Shown one piece after another: positions 1-8,245 of a stretch of DNA of 10,689 nucleotides. Below the pieces are notes generated by a model. It ran no database searches. It was not told the DNA's origin and worked only from the letters and a program-made list of their open reading frames with translations. Within the stretch, counting starts at the first letter, position 1, and every line of letters starts with the position of its first letter. The position numbers and the translations under genes are program-made. The DNA comes from JBBRMQ01 sp038230775. GTDB taxonomy: Bacteria; Acidobacteriota; Thermoanaerobaculia; Gp7-AA8. The stretch lies in contig JBBRMQ010000145.1 of NCBI GenBank assembly GCA_038230775.1, positions 1 to 10,689 of the forward strand, given 5' to 3'.

Positions 1-2378
1 GCCTTCATCTTACCGATCGTCTTCTGAAACGCCGGATCGGTCTGCAGCGATTGCGTCCACGGATGCTTCACCCACGCGTACCAGCTGTGGTTCCCAAGCT
101 CGCCGGCGCGCTGCACCCAATGAACGGCCTGCTCGCGGTCTCCGAGCTTTGCGTAGCAGAGCGCCTGACGCATCGCGGCCCAGTGATTCTTGTTCGCATC
201 GGCTTCGAACGTCTTCAGCGCCGCTTCGGTTGCCGCACGATTGCCGTTCGCCGCCGCCACCATCGCGCGAAGGCTCTTGCCGAGGTAATGGTTGGGCAGA
301 AGGGTGGTGGCGCGGTCCGCCTCGGTGGAAGCCGCTGCCAGATTTCCCATCAACACATCGGCAACACCCTGGATGTCGTGGCCCACCACTTCGGTGTCCT
401 TACTCGCCAGCGCCCATTTCGCATTCTGCATTGCGCCTTCGGGATCGACGGCGTTCACATACCAGTAGCCGCGCGTCTTCGCCTCATTCGAGTTGGGATC
501 GATGCGCAGCATCTGATCGGCGATGCACTGTGCCTTCTGCGTGTCGCCGATCGAGACGAAGTACGTAGCCAGACTGTTGAGTGCGACGACGTCCTGTGCG
601 TTGAGCCTGAGGGCGGCGAGATTCTCGCGCACTGACTCGCTGAAGCGATCGGGAAAGCGGACGAAGGCCCGGGCGAGCGCGAGGTGAGCGGTAGCAAGAT
701 TCGGATCGAGTCTCACCGCCTTCCGCGCGTAACCTTCAGCCTTCTGCGCGATGTTCGGCTCCGTGTCGAGGGCGCGCGCCTGGCCGAGCGAGAGCGCGAT
801 GGCCAGGTCGGCGTACGCGGCGGCGAAATTCGGATCGAGCTTGACCGCATCTTCCAGGGCGCGGACCTGCGCATGATGCTCGGCCTCAACCAGACTGCCG
901 TTCAGCGCCCGCGCACGCAAAAACTCCTCGAACGCTTTCGGATTGGTCGATCGAGGTTCGGAACGGCGAGCGGGTTGCTGCACGCCTAACTTCTGATTGA
1001 GACCGGTCAGCGTTCGCGACGACACCTCGTCGATGAGCTTGAGCAGGTCCTCGCGTTTTCCATCCACCGAATCGGCCCACACGCTGTAGCCGGTGCGCGC
1101 GTCGGTGAGTTGAAGATTGACGCGAACGAGATCGCCGGCAGCGAGAAAGTGCCCTTCGAGCACACCGTCGACGCCGAGCTTCTCGCTCGCCAGCTTCGCA
1201 TCGCCCTTCTTGCGGAACTCGAGCACCGAGGATGTCGGGCGGACCTGCAGGGAGGGAATCTGCTGCAGCTTCGTCACCAGTGCGTCGGCAAGACCGACGG
1301 AGAGAAAGTCATCCTTCATGTTGTTCGAGATGTTCTCGAGCGGAAGAACGGCCATGGAGCGGATCGGCGGAAGAGGAGCCTGCGAGCCGTCCGCGGCGGA
1401 CTTGGCGGAATGCCCGGCGAAGTAGCTCGCGCCGGCCACGATGATGGCGGCGATTGCAACGGCCGCAATGCGAAGCCAGTGAGGCCGTCGCACCGTGCGG
1501 CCGATTGAGCTGCGCGAATGCGGCGAGATGGTGTGACGCGCGGTGGGCGTCGACAGCACTTCGAGATCGGCCTGCAGCTCGCTCGCCGACTGATAACGCT
1601 CAGCCGGATCCTTCTTCAGCAGCTTGCCGATGATGCGCGCCGCCGCAGGAGGGAACGTCGAGTCGACCGGAACGAACGTCTCCGGCTCAGAATCGCGGAT
1701 CTTCTCGAGAACCATGAGCGGAGCGTCGGCATTGAAGGGCAGCTGTCCTGTTGCCATCTGGTAGAACACGATGCCGAGCGAGAAGAGGTCGCTGCGCTCG
1801 TCGGCCGAATATCCGCGCGCCTGCTCCGGCGAGATGTAGTGAATGGTCCCGAACATGTGGCCGGCGGTCGAATCGACGGACACCGGACTCTGGAAATCGT
1901 GATGCAGCGGCTTCGCCAGACCGAAGTCGAGGATCTTCACCTGGCCCGAGGGTTCGAGGATGACGTTCGCGGCCTTGAGATCGCGGTGAATGATTCCGCC
2001 GGCGTGCGCCGCCGCGACGCCCGCAGCCAGTTGACGGGCGATGTGCAGAAACTCGCCCGGCTCCAGCGGGCGGCGCCGGATGCGTTGCGCCAGCGTCTCG
2101 CCCTCGCAGTACTCCATGACGATGAACGGGACGCCGTCGTTCTCGCCGACCTCGTAGATCGTCGCCACATTCGGATGGCGAATCGCCGCCGCGCTGCGCG
2201 ATTCACGCAGGAACCGCGCGCGTCGATCGTCCTGGGCAAATTCGGTTAATTGAAGAACTTTTACGGCAACTTGGCGGTCGAGCTTCCCATCGCGTGCGAG
2301 ATACACCGTCCCCATGCCGCCTTTTCCAAGCACGCGGAGAACCTCGAAACGATCAAATGACTGAGGAATTTGCGTCAT
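1..2378 (-). CDS. Transmembrane Ser/Thr protein kinase with FlgO/TolB-like and TPR domains (3' end cut by window edge)
   Basis: The reading frame is open from an ATG at 2378 to the left edge: 792 codons plus two bases, with no stop. An in-frame TGA at 2399-2397 rules out a longer N-terminus, and the kinase domain begins about 10 residues in. Domains: a PknB-type kinase at about residues 11-275, with glycine loop GKGGMGTV (18-25), catalytic Lys40, alpha-C Glu59, HRDLKAAN (131-138), DFG (151-153) and SPE (183-185), so all catalytic residues are present. A basic linker precedes one transmembrane helix at about 302-321. Next comes a FlgO/TolB-N-like domain at about 340-460, opening with the motif MAVLPLENIS, and then TPR-like helices from about 490 to the edge. 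The kinase should face the cytoplasm and the TPR part the periplasm. This architecture is common in Acidobacteriota. The substrate is unknown. There is no clear Shine-Dalgarno. The gene is transcribed away from the large kinase fusion at 2480. Only the C-terminus is missing. Confidence 0.93.
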   Translation of the reverse strand, partial: MTQIPQSFDRFEVLRVLGKGGMGTVYLARDGKLDRQVAVKVLQLTEFAQDDRRARFLRESRSAAAIRHPNVATIYEVGENDGVPFIVMEYCEGETLAQRIRRRPLEPGEFLHIARQLAAGVAAAHAGGIIHRDLKAANVILEPSGQVKILDFGLAKPLHHDFQSPVSVDSTAGHMFGTIHYISPEQARGYSADERSDLFSLGIVFYQMATGQLPFNADAPLMVLEKIRDSEPETFVPVDSTFPPAAARIIGKLLKKDPAERYQSASELQADLEVLSTPTARHTISPHSRSSIGRTVRRPHWLRIAAVAIAAIIVAGASYFAGHSAKSAADGSQAPLPPIRSMAVLPLENISNNMKDDFLSVGLADALVTKLQQIPSLQVRPTSSVLEFRKKGDAKLASEKLGVDGVLEGHFLAAGDLVRVNLQLTDARTGYSVWADSVDGKREDLLKLIDEVSSRTLTGLNQKLGVQQPARRSEPRSTNPKAFEEFLRARALNGSLVEAEHHAQVRALEDAVKLDPNFAAAYADLAIALSLGQARALDTEPNIAQKAEGYARKAVRLDPNLATAHLALARAFVRFPDRFSESVRENLAALRLNAQDVVALNSLATYFVSIGDTQKAQCIADQMLRIDPNSNEAKTRGYWYVNAVDPEGAMQNAKWALASKDTEVVGHDIQGVADVLMGNLAAASTEADRATTLLPNHYLGKSLRAMVAAANGNRAATEAALKTFEADANKNHWAAMRQALCYAKLGDREQAVHWVQRAGELGNHSWYAWVKHPWTQSLQTDPAFQKTIGKMK

Positions 2379-2398
2379 GCTGGGGCAGGTGCTTTTTC

Positions 2399-2425
2399 AT
2401 TCTACACCGCGCACTTTGTGGTCAC
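2399..2425 (-). promoter_or_regulatory. Weak candidate promoter for the leftward kinase gene
   Basis: On the minus strand a TAGAAT hexamer (2404-2399) matches five of six bases of the -10 consensus. GTGACC (2425-2420) matches four of six of the -35, with a short 15-bp spacer. It would start transcription near 2392, about 14 nt before the ATG at 2378. The short spacer makes this tentative. Confidence 0.2.
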
Positions 2426-2435
2426 ATTCTTGACC
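2420..2435. promoter_or_regulatory. Operator-like dyad GGTCA-N6-TGACC in the divergent region
   Basis: A perfect 5-bp inverted repeat with a 6-bp spacer (GGTCA at 2420-2424, TGACC at 2431-2435) lies midway between the two divergent kinase genes. It overlaps the -35 elements proposed for both directions. That is where a repressor or activator controlling both genes would sit, but a dyad this short can occur by chance and no binding protein can be named. Confidence 0.25.
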
Positions 2436-2460
2436 CTCGATGAGATCGATGGGTTATATT
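2430..2460 (+). promoter_or_regulatory. Candidate sigma70-type promoter for the kinase-sigma54-activator fusion gene
   Basis: TTGACC (2430-2435) matches five of six bases of the -35 consensus and TATATT (2455-2460) five of six of the -10, separated by 19 bp, which is longer than the optimal 17. The predicted start near 2467 leaves a short leader before GTG 2480 or ATG 2489. The region is also more AT-rich than its surroundings. No -24/-12 sigma54 promoter is visible here. Confidence 0.35.
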
Positions 2461-2479
2461 CGCACCCTGTCACAAAACC

Positions 2480-5400
2480 GTGTCAGACATGGCAATCGTT
2501 GAGGCGCTGAGCGCCGAGCTTCCGCTGCCGCCGCGGTACCAGCTGCGAAGCATTCTGAAGCAGACTGCCGCGACCTCGGTCTATCGCGTCTTCGATGCTT
2601 CCGACCGACACGAGAAGGCCATCAAGATTCTGCGGCACGAGTTGTCGGAGACGCAGCAACTTCTTCGTTTCAAATCGGAATTCACCACACTCGCATCGCT
2701 CGATCATCCAAGCATCGTCCGTGTTTGCGAGTTCGGTCTTCTGCGCGAGCGCCTCCCGTACTTCACCATGGAGTTCTTCGAAGGTCAGAAGATCTCCGAC
2801 TGGTTCGACGGCTCGAACTGGGACGCGTTGCACGACGTGCTGATCCAGATCGCTTCCGCGCTCCATCACATTCACCGCCTCGGAATCGTCCATCTGGATC
2901 TCAAGCCGTCCAACATTCTGGTCGATGACGCCGGCAAAGCGAAGATCATGGATTTTGGCGTCGCGATCGAGAGCCGTCAGATCTTCGACCGGCAGATTCG
3001 CGGCACGCTGCACTACATGTCGCCGGAAGTCCTGCGCCAGGACCGGGTCGATGCGCGCGCGGATCTCTACGCGCTCGGCATGACGATCTACGAGACGGTC
3101 ACCGGCGCTCTTCCCGGCTACGGCAAGCCGGCGCTCGACGTCATCCGCATGCATCTCGACGAATCGATCCGGCCCGCATCATCGATCAATCCCGGCGTTC
3201 CCGAAGAACTCGATCGCATCATCGCGAAGCTCCTCGAGACGGATCCGCGTCATCGATACTCATCCTCTGCTGCGCTTCTGCAGGCGCTGGCCGAGGCCGC
3301 GGGTACCACCGTTCCCACGGCCGAGCTGCTGCTCGGCAATGGTGAGTTGTTCGCCGCGCCGCTCATCAATCGAGAAGACGAAGTCGCCCAGCTCTCGCGG
3401 CTGATTGAGGACGCGCGTGAAGGACGCGGCGGCGGTGTGCTGATCGCGGGAGCAGAGGGTGTCGGGAAGAGCCGCATCGTGCGCGATGTCACCCTGCGCG
3501 CGCAGCTCGACGGCGCGCGCGTTTTCTGCGGCCGCTGTCCCATCAATCGCAAGACGATCTACGCGCCGTTCTTCGACATCTTTCAGCAAATGGTCCTCGC
3601 GGTGAATCCCGAAGCGAACGTGACCGAGGAAGTGCGGCGGCTGATGCGAACGCCGATTCGGGACGAGGTTCCGACGCTCGGCCGCAAGTACCGTCTCTTC
3701 AACCGTTTCGTGCAGTCGCTGCAGGATCTCTACGGTTTCCTCAACGCCAGCAGCGACACCACCGGCGCTCCGCTGATCATCGTCGTCGAAGACGTGCAGT
3801 GGGCCGATCGATCGACGTCGGAACTGTTTTCGTTTCTCGTCGGCGAAGCCAAGCAGAACCGGTTGATGGTCGTGGGCACGCTGACCGGAAGCGACCCGGC
3901 GTGGATCCAACGCGCGCAGGAGGGAAGCTTTCCGGTCGTGAACGTCGGTCCGCTCGACGAACCGCTGGTTCGTGAGCTGGTGCAGGCGCTCCTCGGCGAG
4001 CAGACGGTGTCCGATGAGTTCGTGCGCTGGGTCTTCTGGGAGTCGGCGGGATCGCCGATGAATGTCCGCCGCGTGCTCGACTATCTCGTCACGCACCGCT
4101 TTCTGCACTGGCAGGCGAGTGGATGGGTGGCCGACGTCGAGCGCATCCGCACGTTGCGTATCCCCGGCGGTGCGGCGTCGATCCTCATGGAGAAGGTTGA
4201 CGCTCTTTCGTGTGAGGAGCGCGGGCTGCTGCAGGCCGCCGCGGTGTTTGGAGAGGTGGCGGAGATCGAGTTGCTGACCGACGTCTCTTCGTCGACTCCG
4301 GACGAGACCTATGAATCCATCCAATCGATCGTTCGTCAGGGAATCGTCGACGAATCGCCGGACGGGAAAACGGTGAGCTTCCCGCAGATTCATCTCCGTG
4401 ACGCCGTGTACGGTGCGATGCCCGACACTCGCCGCGCAGAGCTTCACCTGCGCGCCGGCAACGCGCTCGAGCCGCGGCTGCAGACCGGATCGACTCATCT
4501 GCTTGGACAGATCGCGTTTCACTTCGCACGTGCGAACGACATCGACCGCGGCATCCGCTATTCGATCGAGGCGGGCGAGCTGGCGTCGCGCAGCGCCGCG
4601 CATCAGGACGCGACCGACTTCTACCGGCTGGCGCTGGAGCTCATGGATCTCGCGGCGATCGACGACGAACGAAAGTCCGACGCGCGGGAAAAGCTCGCGG
4701 ACGCGTACTACCGCAGCAGCGACTACCGCAGCGCGATGCAGTCGTATCAGTTTCTTCTGAAAAGCATCCAGGCCCGGTCGCAGCCCGGACCGAACCCCGA
4801 CCTGGCGCGAGTGACGAAGAAAATCGGCAAGGTGCTTAGCAAGCGGGGAGAGCACGAGCCGGCGCTCGCATACTTCCAGGCGGCCATGACCGAGTACGAG
4901 CGCCTCGGTCAGACGCTCGAAGTGGCAGAGCTTCTCAATCGGATCGCCGGTCTCTTTCGCGAGCAGGACGATCTGGTCATGGCGCGCGATTACGCCGAGC
5001 GCGCGCTTCGCCTTCTCAATCCAGCGCAACCCACGGTCGTGTACGGGTACGTCAAGAACATGCTCGGAGTCCTCGAGTACGCCACGGGGAACTGGCAGAA
5101 GTCGCGCGAGCCGTTCCTCGAAGCGCTGACCGTGTCGGAGAAAGTCGCTTCGGAGCAGCTCTGCAAAGTCGCTTCGACGAACCTCGGCAACACGCTCTGG
5201 AAGCTCGGCGACTGGAAGAGCGCGCTGCAGTACTACAAGATCAATCTGAATCTGTCCGAGACGGAAGGCGACCTGTGGGATCTCGTCACGGCGTACAACA
5301 ACGTCGGCGTGATCGAGTTCTGCCGCGGCGACTTCAAGGACGCCGCGCAGTACTTCGAGAAATCGATTCGCATCGACGAGAAGATCGGAGCGGTCGAAAG

Positions 5401-7702
5401 CGAGGCGCTGGCCCGCCAGAACCTCGGCGAAGCGTACGAGCTGCTGGGGCGATGGCCCGAGGCGTCCGATCAATATCAGCGATGTCTTGGATTGCAGGGA
5501 TTCGACGACGGGCGCGCGTCGCGATCGTCCGTGTATGTTCCGCTCGCCAGGCTGACCAACAAGCGCGGCAACATTCCGAAGGCGGTCGAATACGCCCACA
5601 AGGCGCTCGCTGCCGCGGAGCGCGCACGCGATGAGGATCTCGTCGCCGAGGCGTGTTACACGCTGGCGGCAATCGAGGACGAGCGCGAGAACTTCGCCGA
5701 TGGGGAGCGCTATCTCAATCGCGCGCTGCGCATCTTCGAAGCCCATCACACGATGCAGGGGCTGGCCCGCGCGCACACCGCGAGCGCCAGCATCGCGTTC
5801 TCGCAGCACCGCATCGACGACGCGATCCGCCACGCCGAGCTGGGGGCAAACTTCGCGCGGCAGCTCGACGACCGATTCAACCAGGCGAAGAACGACTGGA
5901 TGTGGGGAAAGATCCACTCGCTGCAGGGAAATCGTGACGCGGCCGCTGCCAAGTTCAGCGAGGCGCGCGCGATCTTCGAGGAGCTCGAGACCCCGTACGA
6001 GTCGGCCCGTCTGCAGTTCGACGTCGGCCTTCTGCGCGAGGAACCGGAGGAGGCGGCGCAGATGATCCGGGTGGCGATCCGGACATTCGAGCGGCTGGAA
6101 GCGACGAATGATCTGGAACGCGCTCGCGGCGCGCTCTTCCGCATCAAGCCCACGGCCAAAGCTCCCGACTCGGCGGTCGTCGGCCTGTACGAAGTCGTCA
6201 AGATCATCAACTCCACGCTCAATCTCGAGGACGTTCTCGGACGCGTTCTTGACGTGGCGATCCGGCGGCTTCGAGCCGAGCGAGGAATGATCCTTCTGCT
6301 CGATCCGATCACCGGCCAGCTGCGAACGCGCGTCGTCCGCAACATCAGCGAGACGGATCCAGTGTCGCGCCGCTCGCCGCAATCGATCGTGAAGGAAGTG
6401 ATGCAGAGCGGCGTGTCGGTGATCTCGGCGGATGCCCGCGCGGATCAGCGCTTCACCGAGTCGGAGTCTGTGATCGCCGAGAACATCCTCTCCATTCTCT
6501 GCGTGCCGCTGATCATCAAGGAGCGCATCGCCGGTGCGATCTATGTCGACCACCGGGAGGCGCGTCATGTGTTCTCGGAGAAGGATCGGACGTTTCTGGA
6601 GGCGTTCGCGGACCAGGCCGCGATCGCGATCGAGAACGCGCGCCTGTACGAAGAGTTGGAGGAAGCGCGCGCCCGGCTCTCGCTGGAGAACGAGTCGCTG
6701 CGCCGCGAAGTACTGGTGGAGAAACATCTCGACTCGGTCGTCGGCGGGTCGGACGCGGTGTCGAAGATCCAGTTCGCCATTCGCAAAGCGGCGGCCGGAA
6801 ACTCGACCGTTCTGCTCCGCGGCGAGTCCGGCACGGGCAAGGGTCTGGTGGCGCGGATCATCCACAACGTCTCGCCGCGCCGGAACGGGCCGTTCATCAA
6901 GTTCAACTGCGCGGCGCTTCCGGAGACGCTCGCGGAGTCGGAGCTGTTCGGGCATGAGAAGGGCTCGTTCACGGGCGCGGACCGACGCAAGTTAGGCCGC
7001 TTCGAGCTGGCGAATGGCGGCACGATCTTCCTCGACGAGATCGGCAAAGTCAGCCTCGCGATGCAGGCCAAGCTCCTGCGGGTGGTGGAGGAGAAGGAAT
7101 TCGAGCGCGTCGGCGGAACGCAGACGATCAAGAGCGACGTGAAGATCATCACCGCCACCAACCTCGACCTCGAGCGCGCGATCGAGGAGGGAAGCTTCCG
7201 CGAGGATCTGTTCTACCGCCTCAACATCGTTCCGCTCGTCCTGCCGCCGTTGCGCGACCGCAAGGAAGACATCCCCGTCCTGGCCGAGCACTTCCTCCGC
7301 AAGATCTGTCTCGACCTCGGCGTCGAGACCAAGCGGCTGGAGCCCGGCGTTCTGGAGCTCTTCTTCCGCTACCACTGGCCGGGCAACGTCCGCGAGCTCG
7401 AAGCGACGCTCCATCGCGCGATCGTGATGTCGAACGGTGCCATGATCACGCGCAATGATTTCTTCGGGCTGTTCGAGCCCGCGTCGAACGACAAGGCATT
7501 GGCGGTAAGACCGATCGTCTCGCACCTCGAGGTGACCGGTGACGTGTACGACGAAGTCCTGTCATCCGTGGACAAGCAGCTCATTCAGCGCGCGCTCCAT
7601 CTGTCGAACGGCCGCATTCGTGAGGCGGCTCGCCGTCTCGGCCTCGCTCGAAATACACTGAAGGCCAAGATGCAAAAGTACAGCATCACCGCGAGGGAGT
7701 GA
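2480..7702 (+). CDS. Giant fusion regulator: kinase-like domain, AAA_16/STAND ATPase, TPR array, GAF, sigma54-interacting AAA+ and Fis HTH
   Basis: A soluble 1740-residue protein with no transmembrane segment. Domains in order: a kinase-like domain at about 20-270 (Lys49, Glu67, HLDLKPSN 138-145, DFG 158-160, SPE 181-183; no glycine-rich loop); an AAA_16/MalT-like ATPase at about 293-560 (Walker A GAEGVGKS 324-331, Walker B IIVVEDVQWAD 433-443); TPR-type helical repeats at about 690-1210; a GAF domain at about 1230-1390; a coiled-coil linker at 1388-1416; a sigma54-interacting AAA+ domain at about 1417-1645 (GESGTGKG 1448-1455, GSFTGA 1495-1500, FLDEIG 1517-1522, Arg1574 and Arg1580 in the arginine-finger region, WPGNVREL 1633-1640); and a Fis HTH at about 1697-1736. 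By family knowledge the last two parts bind DNA and remodel sigma54-RNA polymerase; the upstream parts would sense and gate. The start is GTG 2480 or ATG 2489, and neither has a clear Shine-Dalgarno. The TGA stop is followed in the same frame by the gene at 7775. Targets and signal are unknown. Confidence 0.95.
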   Translation: MSDMAIVEALSAELPLPPRYQLRSILKQTAATSVYRVFDASDRHEKAIKILRHELSETQQLLRFKSEFTTLASLDHPSIVRVCEFGLLRERLPYFTMEFFEGQKISDWFDGSNWDALHDVLIQIASALHHIHRLGIVHLDLKPSNILVDDAGKAKIMDFGVAIESRQIFDRQIRGTLHYMSPEVLRQDRVDARADLYALGMTIYETVTGALPGYGKPALDVIRMHLDESIRPASSINPGVPEELDRIIAKLLETDPRHRYSSSAALLQALAEAAGTTVPTAELLLGNGELFAAPLINREDEVAQLSRLIEDAREGRGGGVLIAGAEGVGKSRIVRDVTLRAQLDGARVFCGRCPINRKTIYAPFFDIFQQMVLAVNPEANVTEEVRRLMRTPIRDEVPTLGRKYRLFNRFVQSLQDLYGFLNASSDTTGAPLIIVVEDVQWADRSTSELFSFLVGEAKQNRLMVVGTLTGSDPAWIQRAQEGSFPVVNVGPLDEPLVRELVQALLGEQTVSDEFVRWVFWESAGSPMNVRRVLDYLVTHRFLHWQASGWVADVERIRTLRIPGGAASILMEKVDALSCEERGLLQAAAVFGEVAEIELLTDVSSSTPDETYESIQSIVRQGIVDESPDGKTVSFPQIHLRDAVYGAMPDTRRAELHLRAGNALEPRLQTGSTHLLGQIAFHFARANDIDRGIRYSIEAGELASRSAAHQDATDFYRLALELMDLAAIDDERKSDAREKLADAYYRSSDYRSAMQSYQFLLKSIQARSQPGPNPDLARVTKKIGKVLSKRGEHEPALAYFQAAMTEYERLGQTLEVAELLNRIAGLFREQDDLVMARDYAERALRLLNPAQPTVVYGYVKNMLGVLEYATGNWQKSREPFLEALTVSEKVASEQLCKVASTNLGNTLWKLGDWKSALQYYKINLNLSETEGDLWDLVTAYNNVGVIEFCRGDFKDAAQYFEKSIRIDEKIGAVESEALARQNLGEAYELLGRWPEASDQYQRCLGLQGFDDGRASRSSVYVPLARLTNKRGNIPKAVEYAHKALAAAERARDEDLVAEACYTLAAIEDERENFADGERYLNRALRIFEAHHTMQGLARAHTASASIAFSQHRIDDAIRHAELGANFARQLDDRFNQAKNDWMWGKIHSLQGNRDAAAAKFSEARAIFEELETPYESARLQFDVGLLREEPEEAAQMIRVAIRTFERLEATNDLERARGALFRIKPTAKAPDSAVVGLYEVVKIINSTLNLEDVLGRVLDVAIRRLRAERGMILLLDPITGQLRTRVVRNISETDPVSRRSPQSIVKEVMQSGVSVISADARADQRFTESESVIAENILSILCVPLIIKERIAGAIYVDHREARHVFSEKDRTFLEAFADQAAIAIENARLYEELEEARARLSLENESLRREVLVEKHLDSVVGGSDAVSKIQFAIRKAAAGNSTVLLRGESGTGKGLVARIIHNVSPRRNGPFIKFNCAALPETLAESELFGHEKGSFTGADRRKLGRFELANGGTIFLDEIGKVSLAMQAKLLRVVEEKEFERVGGTQTIKSDVKIITATNLDLERAIEEGSFREDLFYRLNIVPLVLPPLRDRKEDIPVLAEHFLRKICLDLGVETKRLEPGVLELFFRYHWPGNVRELEATLHRAIVMSNGAMITRNDFFGLFEPASNDKALAVRPIVSHLEVTGDVYDEVLSSVDKQLIQRALHLSNGRIREAARRLGLARNTLKAKMQKYSITARE

Positions 7703-7782
7703 TGTCATCCCCAGCGTAGCGAGTGGCTCGGAGCACGCGCCGCCCGCCCACACCGGTTCCTCGCTACGCTCGGAATGACATC
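7701..7782. repeat. Palindromic intergenic repeat with imperfect 23-bp arms
   Basis: The left arm 7701-7723 and right arm 7760-7782 are reverse complements at 21 of 23 positions, around a 36-nt GC-rich loop. Each arm contains AGCGTAGCGAG or its complement, flanked by GTCAT/ATGAC. It begins inside the stop codon of the fusion gene and ends inside the first codons of the next gene. It resembles the dispersed GTCAT...AGCGNAGCGAG palindromes I recall from intergenic regions of several environmental phyla; that recollection was not checked. Transcribed, it could form a long hairpin affecting RNA stability or expression of the downstream gene. There is no T-run, so it is not a standard terminator. 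Confidence 0.75.
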
Positions 7783-8245
7783 ACTATCCCAGTTCACCGA
7801 AGATCGCATTCCAGCCGCTGAGATCGAGACTACCGTCGACGAGCTCGTCGAGCTTTACGGCGGCGAGATGAAGGCGAGCAATGCGCGGGAGCGGAGATTC
7901 GTGCTGCCGCTTCGCCGAGGGGTTGCGGTGAGCGGGGGAGTGGAGTGCACGCTCGTCTGGACGATCGGCGCCGACGATGAGGCGACGGTCACGCTGACCG
8001 CTGACCGCGACGTCGACGCGCCGAAGGCGCAGCGTGTGGCCATGCTCGTGGCCGGAGTGCTCGGTGCGCTCTGCTTCACGATGTGGCCGTTTTTCGGAAA
8101 GCATGCCTCGACGCCGCTCGGAACGCTGGCGTGGGTCGGCGGTGCGATCGCGCTCGCGGTGTACTTCCTGACCCTGAAGCGGACATCGGGCGGGATCGCC
8201 TACGACTTCCTGCAGCGGCTCGCGCGGCGGCAGCGCGGTGTGTAG
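7775..8245 (+). CDS. Hypothetical small membrane protein with two C-terminal transmembrane helices
   Basis: 156 residues of no family I recognise. The N-terminal part (about 1-85) is soluble, with a helical stretch (15-30) followed by alternating hydrophobic residues that suggest a beta-rich segment. Two hydrophobic helices follow at about 88-107 and 115-134, joined by a short loop. The tail is short and basic (KRTSGG, then RRQRGV), so both termini are predicted to be cytoplasmic by the positive-inside rule. The chosen ATG at 7775 lies inside the right arm of the palindromic repeat and lacks a clear Shine-Dalgarno. The next in-frame ATG is at 7868 (residue 32) and would remove part of the soluble region. 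It follows the fusion regulator by 72 bp in the same frame and strand, so co-transcription is plausible, but a functional link is only inferred from position. The codon character matches the neighbouring genes, which supports its being real. Confidence 0.72.
   Translation: MTSLSQFTEDRIPAAEIETTVDELVELYGGEMKASNARERRFVLPLRRGVAVSGGVECTLVWTIGADDEATVTLTADRDVDAPKAQRVAMLVAGVLGALCFTMWPFFGKHASTPLGTLAWVGGAIALAVYFLTLKRTSGGIAYDFLQRLARRQRGV

Noticed and set aside
51..2249. Several plus-strand open frames (for example 51-635, 1110-1508, 1518-2249)
   Set aside because: They are shadows of the leftward kinase gene, whose minus-strand frame is open from 2378 to the edge and carries all kinase motifs.
2379..2491. 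A -24/-12 sigma54 promoter upstream of the sigma54 activator (autoregulation)
   Set aside because: GG pairs are present on both strands, but none has a GC at the required spacing in a TTGC-like context.
3260..6955. A 1231-codon open frame on the minus strand, antisense to the fusion regulator
   Set aside because: It is very Arg/Leu/Asp-rich with no recognisable motif, while the plus strand encodes an unbroken chain of textbook domains over the same bases. Long antisense openness is expected from GC-biased codon use.
7701..7782. Intrinsic terminator after the fusion regulator
   Set aside because: The hairpin has a 36-nt loop and no T-tract, and a same-strand gene starts inside it; a repeat element explains it better.
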